Position numbers and translations under genes: made by a program. This document shows positions 9,926 to 19,823 of a DNA stretch of 64,000 nucleotides, one piece after another. Location: contig NZ_BMUZ01000002.1 in the NCBI RefSeq assembly GCF_014650455.1, positions 278,125 to 342,124 on the forward strand, written 5' to 3'. Origin of the DNA: Streptomyces xanthochromogenes (GTDB lineage Bacteria; Actinomycetota; Actinomycetes; Streptomycetales; Streptomycetaceae). The number at the start of each line of letters is the position of its first letter. Within the stretch, counting starts at the first letter, position 1. A model generated the notes under the pieces. It was not told the DNA's origin and ran no database searches. It saw only the letters and a list, made by a program, of their open reading frames with translations.

Positions 9926-12900
9926 GTGATCCCCCTGCGAAGAACGGCGGTCGCGCTCGCGGCCGCCCTGTGCACCGCGTTCGTCCCCGCGCCGCCCGCC
10001 ACGGCCGTGGCCGGGCCGCCCGCGCCGCCCGGCGACGCCCGTCTCGCCGCCGAACCCGCCCGGCACGAGGCGACGCGGGAGCAGTTCTACTTCGTGCTCC
10101 CGGACCGGTTCGCGAACGGAGACCGGGCCAACGACCGCGGGGGACTGACCGGTTCGCGAACGGAGACCGGGTACGACCCGACGGACAAGGGCTTCTACCA
10201 GGGCGGCGACCTCCCGGGCCTCACCCGGAAGCTCGACTACATCAAGGGCCTCGGCACCACCGCGATCTGGCTCGCCCCGATCTTCAAGAACAAGCCCGTG
10301 CAGGGCACCGGCAAGGACGCGTCGGCCGGGTACCACGGGTACTGGATCACCGACTTCACCCAGGTCGACCCGCACTTCGGCACCAACGCCGACCTCACCC
10401 GGCTGATAGCCGGGGCCCATGCCAAGGGCATGAAGGTCTTCTTCGACGTCATCACCAACCACACCGCCGACACCGTCGACTACGCCGAGAAGCAGTACGA
10501 CTACCGCCCCAAGGGTGCCTACCCCTACCTCGACACCACCGGCCGCCCCTTCGACGACCGCGCCGGGATGAAGCAGGTCGACGCGAACTCCTTCCCCTAC
10601 ACGCCCGTCGTGCCCGTCGGGACGGAGCGGAAGGTCCCGGCCTGGCTGAACGACCCCACGATGTACCACAACCGGGGCGATTCGAGGTTCGCGGGCGAGA
10701 GCGGCGAGTACGGCGACTTCTCCGGGCTCGACGACCTGTGGACCGAGCGGCCCGAGGTCGTCACCGGGATGGAGAGGATCTACGAGAAGTGGGTCCACGA
10801 CTTCGATGTGGACGGCTTCCGCATCGACACCGTCAAGAACGTCGACCTGGACTTCTGGACCCAGTGGGCCACCGCCCTCGACGCGTACGCGAAGCGGCAG
10901 GGGCGGCCGGACTTCTTCATGTTCGGCGAGACCTACTCCGCCGACCCCGCCGTCACCTCCCCCTACGTCACCCGGGGCCGGCTCGACGCCACCCTCGACT
11001 TCCCCTTCCAGGACGCCGCCCGCCAGTACGCCTCGCAGGGCGCCCCGGCCGCCAAGCTGGCCGCCCTGTTCGCCGACGACTACCGCTACACCACCGACAA
11101 GGCCAACGCCTACGAGCAGGTCACCTTCCTCGGCAACCACGACATGGGCCGCATCGGGGCCTTCCTCCGACAGGACCATCAGCAGGCGAGCGATGCCGAA
11201 CTGCTCCAACGCGACCGCCTGGCCCATGAGTTGATGTTCTTCAGCCGGGGCAACCCGGTGGTCTATTACGGCGACGAGCAGGGCTTCACCGGCGCGGGCG
11301 GCGACAAGGACGCCCGGCAGACCATGTTCGCGTCCCAGGTCCCCGACTACCTGGACGACGACGAGCTGGGCACCGACCGCACCCACGCATCGGACGCCTA
11401 CGACCGGGCCCACCCGCTCTACCGCACCATCGCCGACCTCTCCCGCCTCACCAAGGCCAATCCGGCGCTGCGCGACGGCGTCCAGACCGAGCGCTACGCC
11501 AAGGACTCGGTGTACGCCTTCTCGCGCACCGACGCCACGGCGCGCACCGAGTACGTCGTGGCCGTGAACAACGCCACCGGGCCGAGGACGGTCACCGTGC
11601 CCACCGGCTCGGCGAACGCCGACTTCCGCGTGCTGTACGGAGGTTCGGGCTCGGTCCGCAGCGGATCGGACGCCGCCGTCGAGGTGACCGTGCCCGCCCT
11701 GTCCTCCCTCGTCCTGAAGGCGGCTGCCCCGCTGCCCGCCCCCGCCACCAAGCCGTCGATCACCCTGAAGGCCCCGGCCGCCGGGGCCACCGGCACCGTC
11801 GAGCTGTCCGCGGATGTCAGCGGTGGGCAGCTCGACCGGGTCGTCTTCGCCGCGCAGAGCGGCAGCGGACCGTGGCGGACGCTCGGCTCCGCCGACCACG
11901 CCCCCTACAAGATCACCCAGTACCTGGACCTTCCCGGCGGAACTCCCGTGCGGTACAAGGCTGTTGTGGTCGACAGCGCCGGACGCACCGCGAGCGCCCT
12001 CGCCGCCACCACGGCGGGGCAGACCCCCGCACCCGGTAGGCCCACGGCCGTCGAGCGCGACTACGCCGTCGTGCACTACCGGCGCCCCGCCGGGGACTAC
12101 GACGGCTGGCGGCTGACGTCCGGGGACCAGAACGCGGCCTTCACCGGACGGGACGCCTACGGCGCCTTCGCCTGGGTCAAGGTCCCGCAGGGCGCCGCAT
12201 CGCTCACGTACACCGTCACCAGGGGCGAAGGCGCCGACGGGCCCGAACGCGCCGTCGACCTGGGCCGCACCGGCGAGGTGTGGGTGGAGCAGGGCAAGGA
12301 CGGCCAGTCGGACCAGGCGCCGCCGGGTGCGTACCCGCCCCAGGACACCTCCAAGGTGGTCCTGCACTACTCCCGGCCCGACGGCGACTACGACGGCTGG
12401 GGCCTGCACACCTGGACCGGGGCCGCCTCGCCCACCGACTGGTCCGAGCCGCTCCGGCCGACCGGCCGCGACGCGTTCGGCGTGACCTTCGAGGTGCCGC
12501 TCGCCCCGGGCGCGACCTCGCTGAGCTACATCCTGCACCAGGGCGACCGCAAGGACCTGCCCGACGACCAGTCCCTCGACCTCGCCACCTACGGCCACGA
12601 GGCGTGGCTGCTGGCCGGACAGCCCAAGTACCTTCTGCCGCAGGGGAGTTCGGGTGTCTCGCTCGACCTCGGCAGGTCCGCGGCGCAGTGGATCGACGCC
12701 GGCACGGTGGTGTGGAAGGTCAAGGCGACCGACGCGACCAGCGAGCAGCTGGTGTACGCGCCGGGCGGCGGCATCACCGTCGAGGAAGGCGCCCTGTCCG
12801 ACGAGGGCCAGTGGCTGCGGCTCGCGCCCACCGCGTTGACCGACGCCCAGAAGGCCAGGTTCCCCCAGCTCAAGGACTACCCGGCGTTCACCGTGGACGC

Positions 12901-15235
12901 CCGCGACCGCTCCCGCGTCCGCGAGTCCCTGCGCGGCCAGCTCATCGCGACCCAGCGGGCCGCGAACGGGGCGCTGCTCTCCGCGACCGGCGTCCAGACC
13001 CAGGGCGTCCTCGACGACCTGTACGGAGCGAAGGCCGCCAGGGCCGCGCTCGGCCCGGTGTTCGCCCACGGCCGTCCCACCCTGTCCCTGTGGGCCCCCA
13101 CGGCCAGGGGGGTGTCCCTGGAACTCGACGGGCGCACGGTCGCGATGCGGCGCGACGACACGACCGGAGTCTGGTCGGTGACCGGGCCCGCGTCCTGGGC
13201 GGGCAAGCCGTACCGGTACGCCGTGACGGTGTGGGCGCCGACCGTCCGGCGGGTGGTGACCAATTTGGTCACCGACCCGTACGCGACCGCCCTCACCACC
13301 GACTCCGCGCGCAGCCTGGTCGTCGACCTCGCCGATCCGAAGCTGGCCCCCAAGGGCTGGGACACCCTGCGGAAGCCGGCCGCGGTGCCGCTGCGCGAGG
13401 CGCGGATCCAGGAGCTGCACATCCGCGACTTCTCCGTCGCGGACCCCACCTCGCACTACCCCGGCCAGTACCTGGCGTTCACCGACACCGGCTCCGACGG
13501 CATGAAGCACCTCGCCCGGCTGGCGAAGTCCGGCACCTCCTACGTCCATCTGCTACCCGCCTTCGACATCGCGGGCATCCCCGAGAAGAGGTCCGAACAG
13601 GCCACGCCCGCCTGCGACTTGAAGGTCTTCGCACCGGACTCGCAGGAGCAGCAGGCCTGTATCGCCCGGTCGGCCGCGAAGGACGCGTACAACTGGGGCT
13701 ACGACCCGCTGCACTACACCGTGCCCGAGGGCTCCTACGCCAGTGACCCGGAGGGGACGCGGCGCACGGTCGAGTTCCGCCGGATGGTGCAGGGGCTGAA
13801 CGACGCGGGTCTGCGTACGGTCATGGACGTCGTCTACAACCACACCGCGGCGAGCGGCCAGGCCGACAACTCGGTCCTCGACAAGATCGTGCCCGGCTAC
13901 TACCAGCGCCTCCTCGCGGACGGCAGCGTCGCCGACTCCACCTGCTGCGCCAACACCGCGCCCGAGAACACCATGATGGGCAAGCTCGTCGTGGACTCGG
14001 TGGTGACCTGGGCCAGGCAGTACAAGGTCGACGGATTCCGCTTCGATCTCATGGGCCACCACCCCAAGGCCAACATCCTCGCGGTGCGGGCCGCCCTCGA
14101 CGCGCTGACCCCGGCGAAGGACGGCGTCGACGGCAAAAAGATCATCCTGTACGGGGAGGGCTGGAACTTCGGGGAGGTCGCCGACGACGCCCGGTTCACG
14201 CAGGCCACCCAGAAGAACATGGCGGGCACCGGCATCGCCACGTTCTCCGACCGCGCCCGCGACGCCGTGCGCGGCGGCAGCCCCTTCGACGCCGACCCCG
14301 GTGTGCAGGGCTTCGCCTCCGGCCTCTACACCGACCCCAACTCCTCGACGGCGAACGGCACTCCGGCCGAGCAGAAGGCCCGGCTGCTGCACTACCAGGA
14401 CCTCCTCAAGGTGGGCCTGAGCGGCAACCTCGCCGCGTACACCTTCACCGACAGCGCGGGCCGCACGGTCAAGGGCTCCGACGTCGACTACAACGGCGCC
14501 CCCGCGGGCTACGCGGCCGCCCCGGGCGACGCCCTCGCCTACGCGGACGCCCACGACAACGAGTCGCTCTACGACGCGCTCGCCTACAAGCTGCCCGCGC
14601 GCACCTCGGCCGCCGACCGCTCCCGCATGCAGGTCCTGGCGCTCGCCACCGCCGCCCTCTCGCAGGGCCCGGCGCTGTCCCAGGCCGGGAGCGACCTGCT
14701 GCGCTCCAAGTCGCTCGACCGCAACTCCTACGACAGCGGGGACTGGTTCAACGCCCTGCACTGGAACTGCGCGGCGGGCAACGGCTTCGGACGGGGGCTG
14801 CCGCCGGCCGCCGACAACCAGCCCAAGTGGCCCTATGCCAGGCCGCTGTTGACCAACCCGGCACTCACCCAGAACTGTGCCCGGATCAACGGGACGTCCG
14901 CCGCCTACCAGGACCTGCTGGCGATCCACGGCCAGGAGAGCGCGTTCGGGCTCGCCACCGCCGGCCAGGTCCAGTCGGCGCTCTCGTTCCCGCTGTCGGG
15001 GAGCGCGGAGACCCCGGGGGTGATCACCATGCGCCTCGGCCCGCTGGTCGTGGTGTTCAACGCGACCCCGACGGCGCAGACCCAGCGGGTCGGTGACCTC
15101 GCGGGAACCGCTTACGCCCTGCATCCGCGGCAGGCGGCCGGGGCCGACCCCGTGGTCAGGACGGCCACATACGATCAGGGTTCGGGGAGCTTCACAGTCC
15201 CGGCCCGTACCGTTGCGGTCTTCAAGCGACACTGA
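9926..15235 (+). CDS. Secreted bifunctional alpha-amylase/pullulanase
   Basis: 1769-residue secreted starch-degrading enzyme with two GH13 modules. The start is the GTG at 9926 with GAGGAG six bases upstream; it gives a clean signal peptide ([15 protein letters not shown] ... ATAVA). An earlier in-frame TTG at 9866 lies inside the operator and is rejected. The first amylase module has Asp301 ([11 protein letters not shown]), Glu335 (FGETYS) and Asp406 (LGNHDMG). Residues about 710-930 hold two pullulanase-associated carbohydrate-binding repeats (DYDGWRL and [10 protein letters not shown]). The second, pullulanase-type module has [10 protein letters not shown], Asp1374 ([12 protein letters not shown]), Glu1411 (YGEGWNFGE) and Asp1544 (HDNES). 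It should cleave alpha-1,4 and alpha-1,6 bonds and feed the maltodextrin importer. Confidence 0.93.
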   Translation: MIPLRRTAVALAAALCTAFVPAPPATAVAGPPAPPGDARLAAEPARHEATREQFYFVLPDRFANGDRANDRGGLTGSRTETGYDPTDKGFYQGGDLPGLTRKLDYIKGLGTTAIWLAPIFKNKPVQGTGKDASAGYHGYWITDFTQVDPHFGTNADLTRLIAGAHAKGMKVFFDVITNHTADTVDYAEKQYDYRPKGAYPYLDTTGRPFDDRAGMKQVDANSFPYTPVVPVGTERKVPAWLNDPTMYHNRGDSRFAGESGEYGDFSGLDDLWTERPEVVTGMERIYEKWVHDFDVDGFRIDTVKNVDLDFWTQWATALDAYAKRQGRPDFFMFGETYSADPAVTSPYVTRGRLDATLDFPFQDAARQYASQGAPAAKLAALFADDYRYTTDKANAYEQVTFLGNHDMGRIGAFLRQDHQQASDAELLQRDRLAHELMFFSRGNPVVYYGDEQGFTGAGGDKDARQTMFASQVPDYLDDDELGTDRTHASDAYDRAHPLYRTIADLSRLTKANPALRDGVQTERYAKDSVYAFSRTDATARTEYVVAVNNATGPRTVTVPTGSANADFRVLYGGSGSVRSGSDAAVEVTVPALSSLVLKAAAPLPAPATKPSITLKAPAAGATGTVELSADVSGGQLDRVVFAAQSGSGPWRTLGSADHAPYKITQYLDLPGGTPVRYKAVVVDSAGRTASALAATTAGQTPAPGRPTAVERDYAVVHYRRPAGDYDGWRLTSGDQNAAFTGRDAYGAFAWVKVPQGAASLTYTVTRGEGADGPERAVDLGRTGEVWVEQGKDGQSDQAPPGAYPPQDTSKVVLHYSRPDGDYDGWGLHTWTGAASPTDWSEPLRPTGRDAFGVTFEVPLAPGATSLSYILHQGDRKDLPDDQSLDLATYGHEAWLLAGQPKYLLPQGSSGVSLDLGRSAAQWIDAGTVVWKVKATDATSEQLVYAPGGGITVEEGALSDEGQWLRLAPTALTDAQKARFPQLKDYPAFTVDARDRSRVRESLRGQLIATQRAANGALLSATGVQTQGVLDDLYGAKAARAALGPVFAHGRPTLSLWAPTARGVSLELDGRTVAMRRDDTTGVWSVTGPASWAGKPYRYAVTVWAPTVRRVVTNLVTDPYATALTTDSARSLVVDLADPKLAPKGWDTLRKPAAVPLREARIQELHIRDFSVADPTSHYPGQYLAFTDTGSDGMKHLARLAKSGTSYVHLLPAFDIAGIPEKRSEQATPACDLKVFAPDSQEQQACIARSAAKDAYNWGYDPLHYTVPEGSYASDPEGTRRTVEFRRMVQGLNDAGLRTVMDVVYNHTAASGQADNSVLDKIVPGYYQRLLADGSVADSTCCANTAPENTMMGKLVVDSVVTWARQYKVDGFRFDLMGHHPKANILAVRAALDALTPAKDGVDGKKIILYGEGWNFGEVADDARFTQATQKNMAGTGIATFSDRARDAVRGGSPFDADPGVQGFASGLYTDPNSSTANGTPAEQKARLLHYQDLLKVGLSGNLAAYTFTDSAGRTVKGSDVDYNGAPAGYAAAPGDALAYADAHDNESLYDALAYKLPARTSAADRSRMQVLALATAALSQGPALSQAGSDLLRSKSLDRNSYDSGDWFNALHWNCAAGNGFGRGLPPAADNQPKWPYARPLLTNPALTQNCARINGTSAAYQDLLAIHGQESAFGLATAGQVQSALSFPLSGSAETPGVITMRLGPLVVVFNATPTAQTQRVGDLAGTAYALHPRQAAGADPVVRTATYDQGSGSFTVPARTVAVFKRH
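10104..10171. repeat. 24-bp perfect direct repeat inside the pullulanase gene
   Basis: The same 24 bases occur at 10104-10127 and 10148-10171, with a 44-bp period. Because 44 is not a multiple of three, they are read in two frames: once as DRFANGDR and once as TGSRTETG. Both readings sit in a conserved part of the amylase module. Confidence 0.9.
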
Positions 15236-15271
15236 AGCGATCATTCCAGGTCGCTCGACGAGTGATTTCGG

Positions 15272-17359
15272 ATGTTCCCCGCCCCGGGTTCCGTCACGGA
15301 CCGCGCAGTGGTCCAGACTGTGCCCGTGGTGGGGAATCTTCCTGCGGAGAGCACGAGTTTCATCGGCCGGTCCGCCGAACTGGCAGCCCTGGACGGCCTT
15401 CTCGAACAGCATCGGCTGGTCACGGTCACCGGTCCCGGCGGCGTCGGAAAGTCCCGGCTCGCGCTGCGGGCCGCCCGGCAGTTCCAGGACCGCTGTCCCG
15501 ACGGCGCCTGGTGGGTGGAGCTGTCCCCGCTGCGGGACCGGAACCTCCTCGCGGCCACCGTGGCCGACGCCTTCGACATCACCGACCAGAGCCTGCGCAC
15601 CGCCTGCGAGGCGCTCTGCGGCCGGCTCGCCGACAAACGCATGCTCCTGGTGCTCGACACCTGTGAACACCTGATCAGCGCCTGCGGCCACCTGATCGGC
15701 GAGCTGCTCCAGACCTCGCCGGGCCTCACGGTCCTCGCCACCAGCCGGCAACCCCTGGGACGACCGCAGGAACGTGTCTTCCCCCTGGAGCCGCTGCCCG
15801 TCGCCCACGAGGCGCTGACCCTGTTCAAGGAGCGCGCCACCGAGGCCGTGCCCCGCCTCGACTTCGACGACCCCGGCCGGGCGGCGGCCGCCGCCGAGGT
15901 CTGCCGACGCCTCGACGGCATCCCGCTGGCCCTCGAACTCGCGGGCGCCCGAATCAAGTTGTGGTCGGTCGAGCAGCTGGCCGACCGGCTCGGCTCCCGC
16001 TTCGACGTGCTCGCCGACACCCGCGTCGGAGCCCTGCCGCGCCACCAGACCATGCGCACCGCGATCGGCTGGAGCCACGAGCTGTGCGAACCCCTGGAGC
16101 GGCTCCTGTGGGCCCGCCTCTCCGCGTTCGCGGGCGACTTCGACCTCGCCGCCGCCCAGGACATCGGCGCGGGCGGCCCGCTGCCCGCCCGCGCCGTGGA
16201 ACAGGTCCTCGCGGGCCTCGTCGACAAGTCGGTGGTACGCACCCGGCTCGCCCCCTCGGGCCGGCTCGGGCACCGCATGCTGGACACCATCCGCGAGTAC
16301 GGGCTGCGCTGGCTCGACGAACTGGGCGAGGGCCCCGAGGTCGCCGACCGGCACGCCCGCCGCTTCCGGCGCATCGCCCACGAGGCCGACGCGGCCTGGC
16401 TCGGCCCCGGTCAACTCGACTGGTACGCACGCCTGGAGGCCGAGCACGCCGACCTGCGGACCGCCCTCGAACACCTCCTGGCCACCGACCCCGAGGCCGC
16501 CCTCGACATGGCGGGCTCGCTCTGGTTCGTCTGGTTCTGCTGTGGTCGGCTGCGCGAGGGGCGCGGCTATCTGCAGCGCGCCCTGGACGGCTGCCCGGGC
16601 CCCGGCCCCTACCGGGCCGCCGCCGTGTGGGCACTGGGCATGTGCGCCTTCCTGCAGGGCGACTTCGTCATCGCGCACCGGCTCGGCGAGGAGTGCTCAC
16701 GCGCCGCCACCGACCCCGAGCAGCGGCTGCGCGCGGCCTACCTCCACGGCGGCAGTGTCCTGATGCCCGGCGACCCACAGGGGGCGCTCGGCATCCTCGG
16801 CCCGGCGCTCGCCCAGGACACCGGCTTCACCCCCGGCCGGGCCCTGTGCGCACTCGCCCGGATCTACGCCCTGAACAACCTGGGCCGCCACCACGAGGCG
16901 TCCGCCGAGGCGGTCCTGCTGCGCGACGAGTGCGCGGCGCTCGGCGAACGCTGGATGCGGGCGTACGCCGACTACATGCTGGCCGTCAGCGCGCTCGCGC
17001 TCGGCCGGCCCGCCGAGGCCGCCGCCCACGCCCGCGCGATGCTGGGCGGCAAACGCCTGCTGCACGACAGCTTCGGCATCGCGATCGGCCTCGACCTGCT
17101 GGCCTGCGCGGTCGCCTTCCAGGGCGACGGCGAGGACGGCGCGCTGCTCCTCGGCGTCGGCCAGGAGTGCTGGCGTACGGTCGGCAAGGCCCAGATGGGC
17201 GCGCCCGAGCTGACCGCCGTGCGCCAGCGGTGCGAACGCCGGGCGCGCGCGGCGCTCGGCGACGGCGCGTACGACTCGGCCTTCGACCGGGGCGTGGCCA
17301 CCGGTCTGGACGAGGGTCTCGCGATGGCCCTCAAGGGTGGTTTCGCGGACGGGAGTTGA
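15272..17359 (+). CDS. NB-ARC-type ATPase with TPR-like repeats, no DNA-binding domain
   Basis: 695-residue STAND-type ATPase. Walker A is GPGGVGKS (Lys60) and the Walker B region is MLLVLDTCEHL. Sensor and winged-helix parts follow (RTAIGWSHELCEPLERLLWARLS in pieces), then a helical TPR-like C-terminal half rich in Ala, Leu and Arg. Many relatives (AfsR/SARP or LuxR types) carry a DNA-binding domain at one end; here neither end has one. The role is therefore unclear; it could be a signalling scaffold or ATP-driven switch. The ATG at 15272 lacks a clear ribosome-binding site, and GTGs shortly downstream are possible. It lies 36 bp after the pullulanase gene and 107 bp before the receiver-phosphatase gene. 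Confidence 0.8.
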   Translation: MFPAPGSVTDRAVVQTVPVVGNLPAESTSFIGRSAELAALDGLLEQHRLVTVTGPGGVGKSRLALRAARQFQDRCPDGAWWVELSPLRDRNLLAATVADAFDITDQSLRTACEALCGRLADKRMLLVLDTCEHLISACGHLIGELLQTSPGLTVLATSRQPLGRPQERVFPLEPLPVAHEALTLFKERATEAVPRLDFDDPGRAAAAAEVCRRLDGIPLALELAGARIKLWSVEQLADRLGSRFDVLADTRVGALPRHQTMRTAIGWSHELCEPLERLLWARLSAFAGDFDLAAAQDIGAGGPLPARAVEQVLAGLVDKSVVRTRLAPSGRLGHRMLDTIREYGLRWLDELGEGPEVADRHARRFRRIAHEADAAWLGPGQLDWYARLEAEHADLRTALEHLLATDPEAALDMAGSLWFVWFCCGRLREGRGYLQRALDGCPGPGPYRAAAVWALGMCAFLQGDFVIAHRLGEECSRAATDPEQRLRAAYLHGGSVLMPGDPQGALGILGPALAQDTGFTPGRALCALARIYALNNLGRHHEASAEAVLLRDECAALGERWMRAYADYMLAVSALALGRPAEAAAHARAMLGGKRLLHDSFGIAIGLDLLACAVAFQGDGEDGALLLGVGQECWRTVGKAQMGAPELTAVRQRCERRARAALGDGAYDSAFDRGVATGLDEGLAMALKGGFADGS

Positions 17360-17466
17360 CGAATCCGGGATGTGCCCGCGGCGGACGCCCCGGCAGCGCT
17401 ACCGTGGGCGACGGGTCAACAGCGGGCAGTGACGACTTCGTTGACGGGCCCCTGATCCGATCGGCG

Positions 17467-19080
17467 GTGAACAAGCGGATGTTCAGGTCCTGGGACACGA
17501 CCGTCCTGGTGGTCGACGACGTCGAGGCCAACCGCTGCGCGATGGGCGCTGTCCTGAGCCGTGCCGGGCACCGGGTCGTCCCGCTGGCCAGCGCCTCGGC
17601 CACGCTCGTCGAACTGGACGCCCGGCTGCGCGCGGGCGCCCTGCCCGACGCCGCCGTCCTCGACGTGGGCCTGCCCGACATGGACGGCTTCGAGCTGTGC
17701 CGCCGCCTCAAGGCCCATCCCGGCATCGCACCCATGCCCGTCGTGCACTTCTCGGCCGCGGCCGTCACGCCGCACGACCGCAGCCGGGGCCTGGACGCGG
17801 GCGCCGAGGCCTACCTCACCGTGCCGGTCGAGCCCGAGGAGATCCAGGCCGTCGTCCGGGCCGTGCTGCGCGGCGCCCGGCTGCGCCACGAGTCCGCCGC
17901 CCGCGCGGGCCGGCTCAGCCGCCTGGCGGAGGCCACCGCCACCCTGTACGAGGCGAGCTGCCCGCAGGAACTCGCGGACGCGGCCGCCGCCGCGGCCATG
18001 CTGCTCACCTCCGGCCCCGTCACCGGTTTCGTGTTCGGCACCGACGCCCTGCTCCACGCTGGTGGCGCGGCCCGCCCCGACCAGGCCGCCGAGACGCCCG
18101 CCCTCGCCGTGCTGCTGCGCCGCGCCATGGCAGGCCGCAGCGGGGTCCGCTCGGTCCTCGCCCCGGCCCCGCTGTGGCCCCCGCAGCTGTTCGGCCCGGA
18201 AGGGGCCCGCCTGGTGCTCGCCCGCTGCCACGCCGACCAGCCGCCGGTGTGCCTGGCCGTCCCGGCCCGGCTGCCGTACGGGCAGGAGACCGAGACGCTG
18301 CTCTCCCGGCTCGCGCAGTCCCTCGCCGTCGCCGCCGAGTCCCTGCGCACCCACGCCGAGGAGCGCCACATCGCGCTCACCCTGCAACGCAGTTTCCTGC
18401 CGCAGCGCGCACCCCGGCTGCCCGGTGCCGACATCGCCCTGCGCTACGTCCCGGCCTCCAGCCGCGCCGAGATCGGCGGCGACTTCTACACCGCGCTCAG
18501 CACTCCCGCCGGACTCCTCGTCGGCGTCGGCGATGTGGTCGGGCACTCCCTGGACGCGGCCACCGTCATGGTCGAACTCCGCCACGCCTTACGGGCGTAC
18601 GCCACCGACCAGCACGAACCGGCGGCCCTGGTCCGCCTCCTCGACCGGATGCTCCAGCTCTACCACCCCGAGGCCACCGCGACGCTGTGCCTGGCCCTGA
18701 TCGACCCGGCCACGGGCGCGGCCCGCATCGCCAACGCCGGACACCTGCCGCCGTTGCTCCTCCCCGGGGGCGGCGGAGCGTCGTACATCGAGACCCGGGG
18801 TCCGCTGCTCGGCCTCGGCCTGCGCCATCCGCCCTCGACACGGCTCCAACTCGGCCCGTCCGACGGCCTGTTGATGGTCACCGACGGCCTCATCGAGCGC
18901 CGTGGAACCGATCTCGAAGTGTCCCTGGAGCACCTCAGGCGAGCGGCGGCCGAGGCCCCCTCCGCCACCGAAGCGCTCTGCGACACCCTCCTGGAGCGCT
19001 TCGGCGACGACCCGGAGGACGACGTGGCCCTCCTCGCGCTGCGCCTGGGCGCGGACCGGAGCGCGGCCGTGCCGATGTGA
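17467..19080 (+). CDS. Receiver-domain PP2C (SpoIIE/RsbU-type) phosphatase with a TTA codon
   Basis: About 537 residues. Receiver domain at residues 15-135: acidic pair VVDDVEA, phospho-acceptor Asp66 (AVLDVGLPDMDG) and Ser in VVHFSAA. The usual invariant Lys is replaced by Val119 (AYLTVPVEPEE). A GAF-like middle follows, then a C-terminal PP2C domain (SRAEIGGDFYTAL, GVGDVVGHSLDAA, IANAGHLPPLLL, LLMVTDGLIERR, DDVALLALRL). Such proteins dephosphorylate anti-anti-sigma factors in partner-switching pathways. Codon 18589-18591 is TTA, rare in Streptomyces and read by bldA tRNA, so full translation may depend on development. The start is uncertain: GTG 17467 or ATG 17479, neither with a good ribosome-binding site. 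Confidence 0.88.
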   Translation: MNKRMFRSWDTTVLVVDDVEANRCAMGAVLSRAGHRVVPLASASATLVELDARLRAGALPDAAVLDVGLPDMDGFELCRRLKAHPGIAPMPVVHFSAAAVTPHDRSRGLDAGAEAYLTVPVEPEEIQAVVRAVLRGARLRHESAARAGRLSRLAEATATLYEASCPQELADAAAAAAMLLTSGPVTGFVFGTDALLHAGGAARPDQAAETPALAVLLRRAMAGRSGVRSVLAPAPLWPPQLFGPEGARLVLARCHADQPPVCLAVPARLPYGQETETLLSRLAQSLAVAAESLRTHAEERHIALTLQRSFLPQRAPRLPGADIALRYVPASSRAEIGGDFYTALSTPAGLLVGVGDVVGHSLDAATVMVELRHALRAYATDQHEPAALVRLLDRMLQLYHPEATATLCLALIDPATGAARIANAGHLPPLLLPGGGGASYIETRGPLLGLGLRHPPSTRLQLGPSDGLLMVTDGLIERRGTDLEVSLEHLRRAAAEAPSATEALCDTLLERFGDDPEDDVALLALRLGADRSAAVPM

Positions 19081-19096
19081 CCGTCCGGCGCGCCGC

Positions 19097-19810
19097 TCAG
19101 CCCACGCGCGGCGCGGGCACCAGGGGGAGCAGGGCGGTCAGCCGGTCGAGGAGCTCGCCGAACGGGCCGTCGGCCGGCTCGTCCGCGAGCATGCGCAGCA
19201 TGATCGCCGCCATCTCCTCGTCGTGGGCCGCGCTCACCGCGGCGAGCGCGGCGAAGTCGTGCACCAGCTGCAACTCCAGCTCGGCGCGCGGAATCCGCCG
19301 CCCGTCCAGCCAGATCAGAGCCGTCGACTCGGCGAGCGAGACCCACGACTTGACGACCAACTCAAGCCGCGCGGGCGGCTGTTGGACGTCGAGGTGCGAC
19401 AGGATCTGGAGGTAGGCGGCGTTGCGCACCGCGTCGATCATGGCGTTCGCGGTGGACGAGCCGACCGCGGGTCCGCCCCGCATGAGGGCGGAGAAGCCGG
19501 GCCCGTGGTCGTCGACGAAGTCGAAGAAGCGGCCCATGACCCGCAGCAGCCGGGCGCCGAGCGGGCCCTCGTGCGGTTCGAGGAAGCGCCCCGCCAGCTC
19601 GTCCGCCGCCCGGCGCAGCGCGGCCTCGTACAGGCTCTGCTTGCCGGGGAAGTAGTGATACACCAGCGGGCGCGAAATCCCCGCGGCCGCCGCTATCTCG
19701 TCGATGGACACATCGTCGGGCGAACGGTGGCTGAACAGTTCGAGGGCGACCCCGATCAACTGCTGCCTGCGCTCGTCGACGCCCATCCTGCGCCGTACCC
19801 CGGTCGTCAT
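19097..19810 (-). CDS. TetR-family regulator
   Basis: 237-residue TetR regulator. The N-terminal helix-turn-helix is DDVSIDEIAAAAGISRPLV followed by YHYFPGKQSLYEAALRRA, with a helical ligand-binding domain after it. It is the last gene of a three-gene run with the reductase and hydrolase genes (14-bp gap). AGAGTA on the plus strand at 19817-19822 reads TACTCT on the coding strand, six bases from the ATG, so it may also have its own leaderless promoter. It probably represses this operon; its ligand is unknown. Confidence 0.87.
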   Translation of the reverse strand: MTTGVRRRMGVDERRQQLIGVALELFSHRSPDDVSIDEIAAAAGISRPLVYHYFPGKQSLYEAALRRAADELAGRFLEPHEGPLGARLLRVMGRFFDFVDDHGPGFSALMRGGPAVGSSTANAMIDAVRNAAYLQILSHLDVQQPPARLELVVKSWVSLAESTALIWLDGRRIPRAELELQLVHDFAALAAVSAAHDEEMAAIMLRMLADEPADGPFGELLDRLTALLPLVPAPRVG

Positions 19811-19823
19811 GCGAACAGAGTAC

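Noticed and set aside
9848..16678. Very long open frames on the minus strand opposite the pullulanase and NB-ARC genes
   Set aside because: They are Arg/Gly/Ala-rich mirror frames caused by the GC-rich third codon positions; the plus-strand proteins have complete catalytic motifs.
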